Made by a program: the position numbers and the translations under genes. Shown piece by piece: positions 26,672-35,372 of a stretch of 64,000 nt of DNA. Source of the stretch: Ruania alkalisoli (lineage in GTDB: Bacteria; Actinomycetota; Actinomycetes; Actinomycetales; Beutenbergiaceae); the NCBI RefSeq assembly GCF_014960965.1, contig NZ_CP063169.1, positions 3,319,581 to 3,383,580 on the forward strand, in the 5' to 3' direction. The notes below the pieces were generated by a model, which saw only the letters and a program-made list of their open reading frames with translations, had not been told where the DNA came from and did not search any database. The stretch's first letter is position 1. Each line of letters opens with the position of its first letter.

Positions 26672-27952
26672 TCAGCCCATGGTGGTGGTGGCGTTCTCCA
26701 CTGCGCGGTCAAGTGCCTCCTCAGGCGTGATGTCGCCGCGAAGTGCCAGCGAGATCTGCTGCTGCGCGAAGGTGTTCATCGCGTCGGTCCACTCCACCGG
26801 CTGCAGCTGCTGCGCATCCGGCAGCGCCGTGGCGGCGATGTCCACCGCATCTGCCACGAGCGGGTCCTCGATCACCCCGGTGAAGGACTCGGGGTTCTCA
26901 TTCGCTTCGAGCGTGCCGGGAAGGAAGCCCTGAGCGAGCTTGACGAATTCCACCTGGTTCTCGTTGTTGGTCACGTACTGCGCGAACGCGAGCGCCAACT
27001 CGGGGTTCTCCGAGCCGGAGGCCACGGAGATGCCCTGCACGAACAGCGGCGCGGTACCGATCCGAGGGGACGTCTCGGTGATCTCCACCAGGCTGGGCGC
27101 GTTGTTCTGAAGCTCGGTGGCAAAGCTCGCGGTTCCGGTGGTCCACGCCACCTGACCCTGCTGATAGAGCGTGGCGTTGCCGGCGTAGTCGTTCGACAAC
27201 GTCTCGGCCGGCATGGCACCCGCCTGGTAGAGGTCTGCGTACTGCTGGATGATCTGGGCCGCCTCCGGGGTGTTGAAGACCCACTCGCCGTCCTGCAGGA
27301 TCTGCACCCCCTCGGCCGCGAGCTCGCCGATACCGGGCGTCGTCGAGAAGAGTGGTAAGGCGCCGTTCTCGCTCATCGTCAGCGCCGCGTCGACCATCTC
27401 CTCGAAGGTTGTGGGCACCTCGTCCACACCTCCCGCGGCCATCTCCTCGGTGTTCCACCAGTTCAGGTCAGTGCCCAGGTACCACGGGTAGCCATACGCC
27501 CCCTGCGCACCGTCGAAGCGGTAGGCGTCGACGCCACCTGTGGTGTACACCCCGAGCGTCTCGGCGTCGGCCGCTTCGAGGTCCACCAGCGCACCCACCT
27601 CATTGAGCTGGTAGGCGAAGTTCGGAGGGATGTTCACCACGTCCGGAAGCTCTCCCGTCTGCACCTGCTGGAGCAGCTTCTCCTCGTACCCCTCGCCGGG
27701 CTGATCCATCCAATTGATGGTCGTGCCTGGGTGCTCGGCCTCGAAGGCAGCCACCAGGCCCTCGAAGTACGGGGTGAACTTCTCGTTGCGAAGGGACCAG
27801 GTCTGGAAGTCGATCGATCCGGAGAGCTCTCCGGAGGTATCGATCGACTCCGAGTCCGCACCACCCCCGTCCTGCGGGCTCATTCCACACGCGGCGAGCA
27901 TGGCCACCAGGGCGGCCGCGCCGAAGCCGACGACGCCGTTGCGCTTCTTCAT
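26672..27952 (-). CDS. Sugar-binding lipoprotein of the mannoside ABC importer
   Basis: The 426-residue family 1 extracellular solute-binding protein has a Sec signal with lipobox LAAC and the lipidated Cys at residue 22. It is followed by an acidic Ser/Gly linker and the two-lobed sugar-binding fold (FQTWSLRNEKF, DQPGEGYEEKLL). It delivers oligosaccharide to the two downstream permeases. ATG 27952 has AAGGAGA 7 nt upstream, which excludes the longer frame reaching 28057. It heads the binding-protein, permease, permease, GH92 operon. The LacI-2 operator lies 110 bp upstream of the start. Confidence 0.92.
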   Translation of the reverse strand: MKKRNGVVGFGAAALVAMLAACGMSPQDGGGADSESIDTSGELSGSIDFQTWSLRNEKFTPYFEGLVAAFEAEHPGTTINWMDQPGEGYEEKLLQQVQTGELPDVVNIPPNFAYQLNEVGALVDLEAADAETLGVYTTGGVDAYRFDGAQGAYGYPWYLGTDLNWWNTEEMAAGGVDEVPTTFEEMVDAALTMSENGALPLFSTTPGIGELAAEGVQILQDGEWVFNTPEAAQIIQQYADLYQAGAMPAETLSNDYAGNATLYQQGQVAWTTGTASFATELQNNAPSLVEITETSPRIGTAPLFVQGISVASGSENPELALAFAQYVTNNENQVEFVKLAQGFLPGTLEANENPESFTGVIEDPLVADAVDIAATALPDAQQLQPVEWTDAMNTFAQQQISLALRGDITPEEALDRAVENATTTMG

Positions 27953-28061
27953 CACATCTCTCCTTCGAGCATGTGACCCGGACCTGCGGTGGCCGGGTCG
28001 GTGTGTGCCGGGAACGAAGGTGGACGAGGACCATGGGCTCCGTCGCCACTCCAGCACTCGA

Positions 28062-28077
28062 ACTATACCGCTTTAGT
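28062..28077. promoter_or_regulatory. Putative LacI-2 operator before the importer operon
   Basis: ACTATACCGCTTTAGT matches the reverse complement of the site at 20503-20518 at 14 of 16 positions. It is located 110 bp upstream of the binding-protein start. Confidence 0.65.
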
Positions 28078-28149
28078 TGCAGTGCGCCAACACCGGTTGC
28101 GGAATCGCGAGCAGCTGCTGACGGGCCCGATCACCCGGCCAGGCACACG

Positions 28150-28181
28150 AGAACCCCGGCGCCACAAGGCGCCGGGGTTCT
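28150..28181 (-). terminator. Strong terminator hairpin of the FKBP gene
   Basis: AGAACCCCGGCGCC (28150-28163) pairs perfectly with 28168-28181 over the tetraloop ACAA. It lies 28 nt past the FKBP stop codon. Confidence 0.75.
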
Positions 28182-28208
28182 GGCGTTCGTTCGTCTGGAG
28201 GTGGCGGC

Positions 28209-28610
28209 TCAGGAGGCGCCGAGAATGTCCACCACGAAGACCAGGGTGTCGTCGCCGCCGATACCCGCCTGCGGCACACCGTTCGGCCCGTATCCCTCGT
28301 GCGGCGGGATGGAGACCAGCACACGCGAGCCGATCGGCTGGCCGACCAGACTGTTGTCCCACCCGGCGATCACGGTACCGACGCCGATCGGGAACTGGAT
28401 CGAGGAGCCGCGGTCGTAGGAGTTGTCGAACATCGACCCGCCCCAGACCTGGCCGTAGTAGTTGACGTCGATGGTCTGGCCGGCCTCGACGAGCGGCCCC
28501 TCCCCGGCGCTGAGGACCTCCACGGCGAGCTCGGCGGGGGCCGGATTGTCGGGGAACGTCAGCACCGGCTTGTCGCCGAAGGTACCGGTGGCGGTGGGCA
28601 GTGCAGTCAT
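28209..28610 (-). CDS. FKBP-type peptidyl-prolyl cis-trans isomerase
   Basis: The 133-residue protein is a single FKBP domain with the family motifs VDVNYYGQVWGGSMFDNSYD (here starting DVNYYGQ), FPIGVGTVIAGWDNSLVGQ and IPPHEGYGPNG, ending in a strand with LVFVVDILG. It has no signal peptide, so it acts in the cytosol in protein folding. I prefer ATG 28610 because an in-frame ATG at 28643 has no better ribosome-binding site. Both starts keep the domain complete. Confidence 0.88.
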   Translation of the reverse strand: MTALPTATGTFGDKPVLTFPDNPAPAELAVEVLSAGEGPLVEAGQTIDVNYYGQVWGGSMFDNSYDRGSSIQFPIGVGTVIAGWDNSLVGQPIGSRVLVSIPPHEGYGPNGVPQAGIGGDDTLVFVVDILGAS

Positions 28611-28646
28611 GGGTTCATCCAATCGGTGAGGGGAGTCGGACATGGC

Positions 28647-28701
28647 GAACGGCACGTCGTGCGGGTCCTCAACAACTCAGGAACCGCTCAACGTGCCGTT
28701 C
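28647..28701 (-). terminator. Inverted repeat downstream of the Bax-inhibitor-like gene
   Basis: GAACGGCACGT (28647-28657) pairs perfectly with ACGTGCCGTTC (28691-28701) over a 33-nt loop. It sits 19 nt past the stop codon; the loop is long, so the role is uncertain. Confidence 0.35.
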
Positions 28702-28719
28702 AGCCACAGCAGGTGTGAA

Positions 28720-29598
28720 TCAGTCACCGCCACGCAGGATGGCGATCAGGCGGAGGAACTCGATGTAGAGCCAGATCAGCGTGACGGTGATGCCGAAGGC
28801 GGCCGACCAGGCGAACTTGCGGGGGGCGCCGTTGCGGATGCCCTTGGCGATCATGTCGAAGTCCATGATGAGGCTCATCGCCGCGAGCACCACAGCAACG
28901 AGCCCGATCACGGCACCGATCGGGATGCCGAAGATCTCCATGCTCCGCACGCCGAACGCGCCGCCCACATTCGTGAAGAGCATCAGGCCGATGTTGACGA
29001 GGGAGAAGATGCCGTAGCTGATCAGCCCGATCATCAGGAAACGGGTGAACTTCGGTGTCACCCGCACCTTGCCGGACTTGTAGAGCGCCAGCGTGACAGC
29101 AAACGTGATGAACGTGGCGAGTACTGCCTGGACCACGATTCCCGGCCACATCGTCTCGAAGAACCCCGAGATGAGACCGAGGAAGACACCCTCGAGCACG
29201 CCGTAGGCAATGATCAACGCAGGGCTCGGCTCCTTCTTGAAGGAGTTGACCAGCCCCAGGATCAAGCCGCCGACCGCTCCGACGATCATGGCCGGCAGTT
29301 GGAGCGAAGCCGGGACGAGGAACCAGGACGCTGCCGCGACGGCTACGACGACCGCGAGAAGACCACCGGTCTTCATGATCACGTCGTCGTAGGTCAGCCG
29401 GCCAGTCTGCGCAGGTCCGGCATCCGGCCCGTAGTAGGACTGCTCGACTCCGGCGAACTGCTGGTCATAACTGGGGCTGGTGGCCGTGGTGGCATACCCG
29501 CTGGACTGAGCGCCCTGTGGGACGCCGCCGTACGGGTTCACCGCCCCGGGCTTGCTCTTGCCGAACAGCGAGCTGTTCGACAGGTACGGGTTGCTCAT
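28720..29598 (-). CDS. Bax inhibitor-1/YccA family membrane protein
   Basis: The 292-residue protein begins with a ~75-residue Asn/Ser/Tyr-rich cytoplasmic leader (MSNPYLSNSSLFG) and continues as seven closely spaced membrane helices. The last part holds FDMIAKGIRNGAPRKFAWS and the C-terminal WLYIEFLRL. This matches the BI-1/YccA (YetJ-like) family, whose members act as pH-sensitive Ca2+ leak channels in the characterised case. AGGAGG lies 4 nt before ATG 29598. It is divergent from the ABC transporter genes with a 356-bp intergenic region. Confidence 0.9.
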   Translation of the reverse strand: MSNPYLSNSSLFGKSKPGAVNPYGGVPQGAQSSGYATTATSPSYDQQFAGVEQSYYGPDAGPAQTGRLTYDDVIMKTGGLLAVVVAVAAASWFLVPASLQLPAMIVGAVGGLILGLVNSFKKEPSPALIIAYGVLEGVFLGLISGFFETMWPGIVVQAVLATFITFAVTLALYKSGKVRVTPKFTRFLMIGLISYGIFSLVNIGLMLFTNVGGAFGVRSMEIFGIPIGAVIGLVAVVLAAMSLIMDFDMIAKGIRNGAPRKFAWSAAFGITVTLIWLYIEFLRLIAILRGGD

Positions 29599-29954
29599 CT
29601 CGCCTCCTGGTTGTGGGCGCTGGACGTCAGGCCGCACGCGCGGCCTTGCCTCGTCTCATCCTACGCAGAATCCACGCCGTCTTGACGGCGCGATCACACG
29701 CAGGACTCACGGTGGGCTCTCGATCTGTTCAACGCAGGCCCAGCGCCCGGTGTTCCCGGCCGCAGCGACCCACCCGCCACCGTCAGGGTCCTCCCTGACC
29801 AGCAACCATCCGCGGGCTCCACCAGAAGGATGAGGTCTCCACCTGCCGGACGAACTCCCGCGCCGCGAAGATCAACCCTGGGCGGGTGCCGCGGCGGTAG
29901 TACCGCGCAATACGGTGGCATCGTTACCCACACGAGAGCGAGGCAGAGCCCATC
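29599..29954. other. 356-bp intergenic region between divergent genes
   Basis: No gene is supported here. It must hold the promoters for the Bax-inhibitor-like gene and the ABC exporter operon. The only structure I see is a 7-bp hairpin GTCAGGG-TCCT-CCCTGAC at 29782-29799 and an imperfect repeat ACCG...CGGT near 29900. Confidence 0.5.
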
Positions 29955-30932
29955 ATGATCGAGGCACGAGGCCTGACCAAGAGGTACGGCGCCAAGACCG
30001 CCGTCGATGACATCTCGTTCACTGTCGAGCCCGGCCAGGTCACCGGATTCCTCGGACCGAACGGCGCGGGAAAGTCCACCACGATGCGGATGATCGTGGG
30101 CCTGGACCGACCGACCGACGGCGAGGTCACGGTGAACGGCAAGCACTACGCCGAGCACAAGGCACCACTGCGCGAGGTCGGCGCCCTGCTCGAGGCCAAG
30201 GCGGTGCACACCGGTCGCAGCGCCACCAACCACCTGCGCGCCCTGGCCGCCACCCACGGAATCGGCCGCAAACGCGTGGACGAGGTCATCGAGATGACCG
30301 GGCTGGCCGCCGTGGCACGCAAGCGTGCCGGGGGCTTCTCCCTGGGCATGGGCCAGCGGCTCGGCATCGCCTCGGCCATGCTCGGCGACCCTCGCACCCT
30401 GATCCTGGACGAACCGGTCAACGGCCTGGACCCGGACGGTGTGCGCTGGGTGCGCACGATGGTCCGCTATCTCGCCGACGAAGGCCGCACCGTCTTCCTC
30501 TCCTCACACCTGATGAGCGAGATGGCCATCACAGCCGACCGGCTCATCGTGATCGGTCGCGGGAAGATCGTCGCCACCGGCGACGTGCAGGACGTGATCG
30601 ACTCCGCCACCAAGTCGACGGTGCGGGTGCGCACCCCGCAGGCCACCGACCTCGCCGCACGGCTCCAGTCCGATGGCGTCACCGTCACCAGTGTGGAGCC
30701 GTCCCTGCTGGACGTGGACGGCCTCACCGCACCCCAGGTCGGCGAGGCTGCCCTGGCGGGCGGAATCGTGCTGCACGAGCTCACGCCGCAGCGCGCTTCG
30801 CTTGAGGACGCGTTCATGACGCTGACGGCCGGCGATGTGGAGTACCACTCCCAGGCCGTCCCTGAGCACAGCGAAGGACCAGCGGCCGGCCAGCAGCCCG
30901 ACGCCAGCACCCTCGAAGGAGCGAACCGATGA
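29955..30932 (+). CDS. ABC transporter ATP-binding protein (ABC-2 exporter type)
   Basis: The 325-residue ATPase has Walker A GPNGAGKST (34-42), the signature FSLGMGQRLGIA and Walker B LILDEPVNGLD. The C-terminal extension (about 225-325) matches the regulatory tail of CcmA/NatA-like exporter ATPases. It overlaps the permease gene by 4 bp. With the permease it forms an exporter whose expression is probably tied to the histidine kinase and response regulator just downstream. Peptide or drug efflux is typical of such sets, but the substrate is not known. Confidence 0.92.
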   Translation: MIEARGLTKRYGAKTAVDDISFTVEPGQVTGFLGPNGAGKSTTMRMIVGLDRPTDGEVTVNGKHYAEHKAPLREVGALLEAKAVHTGRSATNHLRALAATHGIGRKRVDEVIEMTGLAAVARKRAGGFSLGMGQRLGIASAMLGDPRTLILDEPVNGLDPDGVRWVRTMVRYLADEGRTVFLSSHLMSEMAITADRLIVIGRGKIVATGDVQDVIDSATKSTVRVRTPQATDLAARLQSDGVTVTSVEPSLLDVDGLTAPQVGEAALAGGIVLHELTPQRASLEDAFMTLTAGDVEYHSQAVPEHSEGPAAGQQPDASTLEGANR

Positions 30933-31795
30933 CCACCGTCGCCCCCGCCCAGTCCCGGCGGGCTCAGCAGACCGGGCCACTGGCCCACGCCCACGTGTCC
31001 TTCCCGCGCGTGCTGCGCTCGGAGTGGATCAAGTTCACGACCCTGCGTTCCACCCCGTGGACCATCGGGGTCACGATCGCCGTGATGGTCCTGATCAGCC
31101 TGGCGATGGCCTGGGGAATGAGCCAGACGGCGGAGATGGCCGCATCCGGCGACCTGCCCCCGGAGGCGCAGGAAGGGATGACCGACCCGACCGCCGGAGC
31201 GTTCGCCGCCAGCTTCGGATATGCCTTCGGTCAGATCGTGGTGGTCGTGCTCGGGGTGCTGCTGATCAGTGGCGAGTACGCCACCGGTCAGATCAAGTCC
31301 TCGATCGCCGCCGTCCCGTCCAGGTGGCCGGTTCTTGCCGCCAAGGGAGTCCTGGCTGCAGCCGTCGCCTTCGTGACGGGCGTGATCGGTGTCGCGGTCG
31401 CCTATGTGGTGACGCTGCCGATGCTGGACCAGCACGACATGGCCGCCGATCTCGGGAACAGCGAGCACCTACGCGTCCTGCTCGGCGCACCGCTGTATCT
31501 GATGGCGATCGCCCTGCTGTCACTGGGGATCGCTGCCATGCTCCGGCACTCGGCTGCCGCGATCTCAGCGGTGCTTGGGGTCATTCTCGTACTGCCCATC
31601 TTGACGCAGTTCATCACTCTCGACTGGCTGCAGGACATGGCACCCTACTTCCCCTCGACCGCCGGTGAGCGGATCATGGGGACCGATACCGGCCAGGAGG
31701 TGCTGACCCCCTGGGAGGGTCTCGGCGTCCTGGGCGTTTACGTCGCCGTGGTCTGGATCGCGGCGATCGTGCTCCTGCGTCGGAGGGACGCCTGA
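30929..31795 (+). CDS. ABC-2 type exporter permease
   Basis: The 288-residue protein has six predicted membrane segments after LRSEWIKFTTLRSTPWTIGV, the typical N-terminal start of ABC-2 permeases in actinobacteria. A large extracellular loop lies between the first two segments, and LLISGEYATGQIKSS follows the third. It partners the upstream ATPase, with an ATGA overlap of 4 bp. The operon ends in a strong hairpin. Confidence 0.9.
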   Translation: MTTVAPAQSRRAQQTGPLAHAHVSFPRVLRSEWIKFTTLRSTPWTIGVTIAVMVLISLAMAWGMSQTAEMAASGDLPPEAQEGMTDPTAGAFAASFGYAFGQIVVVVLGVLLISGEYATGQIKSSIAAVPSRWPVLAAKGVLAAAVAFVTGVIGVAVAYVVTLPMLDQHDMAADLGNSEHLRVLLGAPLYLMAIALLSLGIAAMLRHSAAAISAVLGVILVLPILTQFITLDWLQDMAPYFPSTAGERIMGTDTGQEVLTPWEGLGVLGVYVAVVWIAAIVLLRRRDA

Positions 31796-31811
31796 GCACT
31801 GCTGGAGGGCC

Positions 31812-31841
31812 GACGCCGGCGGGTCACCACCCGCCGGCGTC
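31812..31841 (+). terminator. Terminator hairpin after the exporter permease
   Basis: GACGCCGGCGGGT (31812-31824) pairs perfectly with 31829-31841 over the tetraloop CACC, 16 nt past the stop codon and just before the histidine kinase gene. Confidence 0.7.
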
Positions 31842-31845
31842 TGGC

Positions 31846-33171
31846 ATGTCCGGACAACCGCATCCGGGCTCAGCCGGTGCGCCGGTGATCCTCGACGATC
31901 ACATCAGGCGCGGACCCATCCGCCGCTTCTTCGTGGCCCATCCGATCGCGATGGATGTGCTGCTGGTCGTGATCTTCCTGGTGCCGCACGTGGTGCTGCG
32001 GGCCGTGATCGACCCCCGTCCAGCCCCGTACGTGACGCTGCTGGCAGCCGCAGCCGCGCTCTTCTGGCGCCGCCACCGGCCACGCACGGTCCTGCTGACG
32101 CTCTGCGCACTGATCGCCATTCATGTGCTCGTCGCCGGGGACACCGGTGGCATCGAGCTCGCTCTCGCCTTCTCGCTGTACACGGTCGTCACTACCTACG
32201 GTTCTCGCGCAGGATGGCTCGGCCTCGCCGTCGCCACCGTCGTCTCCTCCGTCGCGGTCCTGCTGTGGGGTGACCAGAGCTCGGCCGCGGAGTTCACTGT
32301 CGACGGCGAACCGGCCTTGCTGGACCGTGCCGCCTATGTGGCCGGGAATGTCGTCGGCATCCTCGCCACGTTGCTGGTCGCTCTCGCCATCGGGGTCAGC
32401 GTCCGCAGTCGCCGCGAGCAGTTGCAGCGGCTCGTCGACCATGCCAACCAGTTCCGCCTGGAACGCGATCAACGCGAGCAGATCGCCACTGCCAACGAAC
32501 GCGCCCGCATCGCCAGGGAGATGCACGACGTGGTGGCACACAGCCTCTCGGTGATGGTCGCCCTGGCCGACGGTGCCCGGGCAAGCGTGGTCAAGGCTCC
32601 CGAACGCAGCGCAGACGCCCTCACCGAGCTCTCCCGGACCGGCCGGTCCGCACTCGGTGATATGCGCCGCATCCTGGGTGTGCTCCGGGAAGAGGACGCA
32701 CGGGCGACGATGGAGCCCCAACCGGATGCACCGGCACTGGAGGATCTGGTGGCGCAGTTCCGCGCCGCGGGCCTCGAGGTCGCCTTCAGCCACAGCGGCC
32801 CCGCCATCCCCGACGACGCCGCCCTGCAGCTGACCGTCTACCGGATCGTGCAGGAGGGTCTGACGAACGTGCTCCGCTACGCCCCCCGTGCACGCAGGAT
32901 CACCGTCATCGTGGCTCGGCGACCGCACGAGGTCACGGTCACCGTTCACAACAGCCGTTCGGACGCGCCGGCCGAACGGCGCCCGGGCAGCGGGCAAGGA
33001 CTGATCGGGATGCGCGAACGTGCCGCCACCTACGGCGGTACCGTCAAGGCAGGACCGGATGACGCCGGGGGCTGGCGAACCCACGCCACCCTGGTGCTGG
33101 AAGGTGCTCTCGCAGCCGAGCCTGACATCGGGACGACTTCCGGACCGGACGAGAAGGAGAGACACGGGTGA
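31846..33171 (+). CDS. NarL-type sensor histidine kinase
   Basis: The 441-residue protein has four or five predicted membrane segments in its first ~185 residues, with no large extracellular sensor loop. A coiled segment leads to the HisKA_3 dimerisation domain with the phosphorylated His227 in REMHDVVAHSLSV. The HATPase domain has the N box QEGLTNVLRYAP and the G boxes GSGQGLIGMRERA. It should sense a membrane signal and phosphorylate the response regulator whose gene overlaps by 4 bp. The ATG at 31846 is close to the terminator hairpin and has no ribosome-binding site; a GTG at 31885 is an alternative start. Confidence 0.92.
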   Translation: MSGQPHPGSAGAPVILDDHIRRGPIRRFFVAHPIAMDVLLVVIFLVPHVVLRAVIDPRPAPYVTLLAAAAALFWRRHRPRTVLLTLCALIAIHVLVAGDTGGIELALAFSLYTVVTTYGSRAGWLGLAVATVVSSVAVLLWGDQSSAAEFTVDGEPALLDRAAYVAGNVVGILATLLVALAIGVSVRSRREQLQRLVDHANQFRLERDQREQIATANERARIAREMHDVVAHSLSVMVALADGARASVVKAPERSADALTELSRTGRSALGDMRRILGVLREEDARATMEPQPDAPALEDLVAQFRAAGLEVAFSHSGPAIPDDAALQLTVYRIVQEGLTNVLRYAPRARRITVIVARRPHEVTVTVHNSRSDAPAERRPGSGQGLIGMRERAATYGGTVKAGPDDAGGWRTHATLVLEGALAAEPDIGTTSGPDEKERHG

Positions 33172-33842
33172 TCTCGGTACTACTGGTGGACGACCAGTCA
33201 CTGCTGCGGATGGGATTCTCGATGGTGCTGGACGCCGAGGAGGACCTGACGGTGGTGGGCGAGGCGGCCGACGGTGCCGTGGGAGCACGCATGGCGCGTG
33301 AGCTCAAACCCGATGTGGTGCTGATGGACGTGCGGATGCCGGGCACCAACGGCATCGATGCCACCAAGCAGATCGTCGCTGAACGCCCGGACACCAGGGT
33401 GATCATCCTCACCACCTTCGATCTCGACGAGTACGCCTTCGCCGGCCTGCGTGCCGGTGCGAGCGGCTTCCTTCTCAAGGACACCGATCCCGACGAACTC
33501 GTGGCCGCGATCCGCACCGTCTATGCCGGCGATGCCGTCGTCTCCCCCAGGATCACGCGGCGGATGCTGGAGATGTTCGCTCCTTCGCTGCCCACCGAAC
33601 AGGCTCCTCCGGCCGCCGCCGACGCGATCGCAGACCGGACCTGCGGGCTCACCGAGCGCGAGCACGAGGTGCTCCTAGCCATTGCCGAAGGGCTCTCCAA
33701 CAGCGAGATCGCCACGCGGCTGTACGTCTCCGAGGCGACAGTGAAGACTCATGTGGGTAAAGTGCTTGCGAAACTCGGGTTGCGGGACCGTGTGCAGGCT
33801 GTCGTCTACGCCTATGAGAACGGTCTGATCCGCCCCGCATGA
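33168..33842 (+). CDS. NarL/LuxR family response regulator
   Basis: The 224-residue protein has a receiver domain with acidic pocket D8/D9 and the phosphorylation site D54 (VVLMDVRMPG), a Thr in TTFDLDE and Lys in FLLKDTD. The C-terminal LuxR helix-turn-helix is LTEREHEVLLAIAEGLSNSE. It is phosphorylated by the kinase encoded just upstream. A GTG start overlaps the kinase stop by 4 bp. The probable target is the exporter operon 29955-31795. Confidence 0.94.
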   Translation: MISVLLVDDQSLLRMGFSMVLDAEEDLTVVGEAADGAVGARMARELKPDVVLMDVRMPGTNGIDATKQIVAERPDTRVIILTTFDLDEYAFAGLRAGASGFLLKDTDPDELVAAIRTVYAGDAVVSPRITRRMLEMFAPSLPTEQAPPAAADAIADRTCGLTEREHEVLLAIAEGLSNSEIATRLYVSEATVKTHVGKVLAKLGLRDRVQAVVYAYENGLIRPA

Positions 33843-34417
33843 AACAGCGCGTGCAGGAAAGGGCATTGATGGGTGAGCAGGTCCGCCAGGGACCGGTCGG
33901 CGTCCGTGAGGCAGGTCCGGAGGATGCCGAGTTCCTCGTTGACATGCTTCTCGCCGCCATTAACTGGACCGGAGAGGATCGCTACACACGTAAGCAGATC
34001 CTCAAGGACAAGTCGACGTCTCTCTATGTAGCTGGGTGGCAGCGGGAGGGTGACCTCGGCGTGATCGCCGTGGACCTCGCCGGACCCAACGGGTTGCAGA
34101 TTCCGATCGGGGCCGCCTGGGTGCGCCGCTTCCCGGCTCGCAACCCCGGGTTCGGCTTCATCTCCGAGGATGTGCCGGAACTGTCGATGGCGGTGATCAG
34201 CCACCACCGCGGGCGCGGGATCGGTTCCGGTCTGCTGCGTGCGCTCGCCACTCGACTTCAGGCGGCCGGGATCACCCGGATCAGCCTCAGCGTCGAGCAC
34301 GGCAACCCGGCCAAGAGCCTGTATGAGCGGCTCGGGTTCACCACGCACTCCGAGCAGGAGACCGCCACGACCATGGTTGCGGATGTCGCGACGCTGGCTC
34401 AGTCGGTCCGCTCGTAG
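33839..34417 (+). CDS. GNAT family N-acetyltransferase
   Basis: The 192-residue protein transfers an acetyl group from acetyl-CoA to an unidentified amine. The pyrophosphate-binding loop is SHHRGRGIGSGLLRAL and the C-terminal Tyr-containing helix is NPAKSLYERLGFTTH. The frame starts with an ATG overlapping the response regulator stop by 4 bp, but ATG 33869 has GGAAAGG 5 nt upstream and may be the real start, giving 182 residues. The gene end overlaps the convergent lipoprotein gene by 19 bp. Confidence 0.88.
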   Translation: MKQRVQERALMGEQVRQGPVGVREAGPEDAEFLVDMLLAAINWTGEDRYTRKQILKDKSTSLYVAGWQREGDLGVIAVDLAGPNGLQIPIGAAWVRRFPARNPGFGFISEDVPELSMAVISHHRGRGIGSGLLRALATRLQAAGITRISLSVEHGNPAKSLYERLGFTTHSEQETATTMVADVATLAQSVRS

Positions 34418-35265
34418 ACCACCTCACGCTCGTCCACGCTGACCGCGAACCTCCCCACCACCTGGTGAGTCCCTGCCACGGCATAGACCGTGTGCGGCGC
34501 CTGTGCCTCGCCGCCGGTATCCTCAGCGGGCGGCGGTGGGATGATCTCCACGATCTCGATCCGGGCGGCGTCCTCCACCACCGAGCGCAGCACCTCCAAC
34601 TCGGTGCGGTCGGTGTTCTGGGCGTCGGATAGCTCGGCGATCGCGGCCCAGTTGCCACGGTCGAGCAGTTGCAGGAACCGCCGGGCCGCACCGGTCGCAG
34701 AGTTCAGGCCCGTCCCCGAATCCACGACGGGACGACCACGCTCGTCCTGGGCGGGAACAAGCAGCGTCAGCTCCCCGCCGTCCCAAGCGGCCAGATACGC
34801 GATCGTGGTGACCCTGCTCGGTTCCCCGGCTCGGTTGACCTCCAGGTCCACCTGCAGGCGCGCCACCGGATCGCCCCGATAGGCACCCACCACCTCCGCG
34901 GTCAACACCTCGACGTTCACCTGCCGGGCCCCACCGCTCGCAGACCAGGCGTGCGCAAGTGCCGCAGCCACGGCGGTGGGTTGATCGCCCAGCTCAAGTG
35001 CGTCGGCGAGCTCGCTGGCGGCAATCGCCGGCCCCGCTCCCGCCGAGACGATGTCCGTCGCTGCTGCCTCGGTCCCGAATGCCCGCGCCACCTCGGTCAG
35101 CAACGCCTGCACGTCCGCGCTGACCGTGCCTGTACCCGGCGCGGGTTCCGGCGCAGGGTCAAGGACGTGAACCGGGGCAGGGGCGCAGGCAGCGGCGAGG
35201 CCGAGCGACGCCGTCAGGCTCATCGCGGCACCGAGGCGCCGCCAGGACGGGGTGGATCGTGGCAT
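34399..35265 (-). CDS. Putative lipoprotein of unknown function
   Basis: The 288-residue protein begins with a positively charged N-terminus, a hydrophobic stretch and GLAAAC, which looks like a lipobox with Cys27 although Ala rather than Leu stands at -3. The rest (DIVSAGAGPAIAASELADALEL; VTTIAYLAAWDGGELTLLVP; FLQLLDRGNWAAIAELSD) is a mixed alpha/beta fold that I do not recognise. ATG 35265 has TTGGAG 9 nt upstream. It is divergent from the kinase gene. Its 3' end overlaps the acetyltransferase gene. Confidence 0.6.
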   Translation of the reverse strand: MPRSTPSWRRLGAAMSLTASLGLAAACAPAPVHVLDPAPEPAPGTGTVSADVQALLTEVARAFGTEAAATDIVSAGAGPAIAASELADALELGDQPTAVAAALAHAWSASGGARQVNVEVLTAEVVGAYRGDPVARLQVDLEVNRAGEPSRVTTIAYLAAWDGGELTLLVPAQDERGRPVVDSGTGLNSATGAARRFLQLLDRGNWAAIAELSDAQNTDRTELEVLRSVVEDAARIEIVEIIPPPPAEDTGGEAQAPHTVYAVAGTHQVVGRFAVSVDEREVVYERTD

Positions 35266-35372
35266 CGAAGTGCTCCAAGTCTCGCGGTGGTCAGCACCAA
35301 CGTATCCAACGCCCGCCCTGCGTAGGATCGCTACCGCAAGAGTGCACGACCACGAGCCGGGAAGGAAGGGCC

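Noticed and set aside
28062-28077. The site read as an ordinary -10/-35 promoter
   Set aside because: It may overlap a promoter, but its 14/16 match to the operator at 20503 is the stronger explanation.
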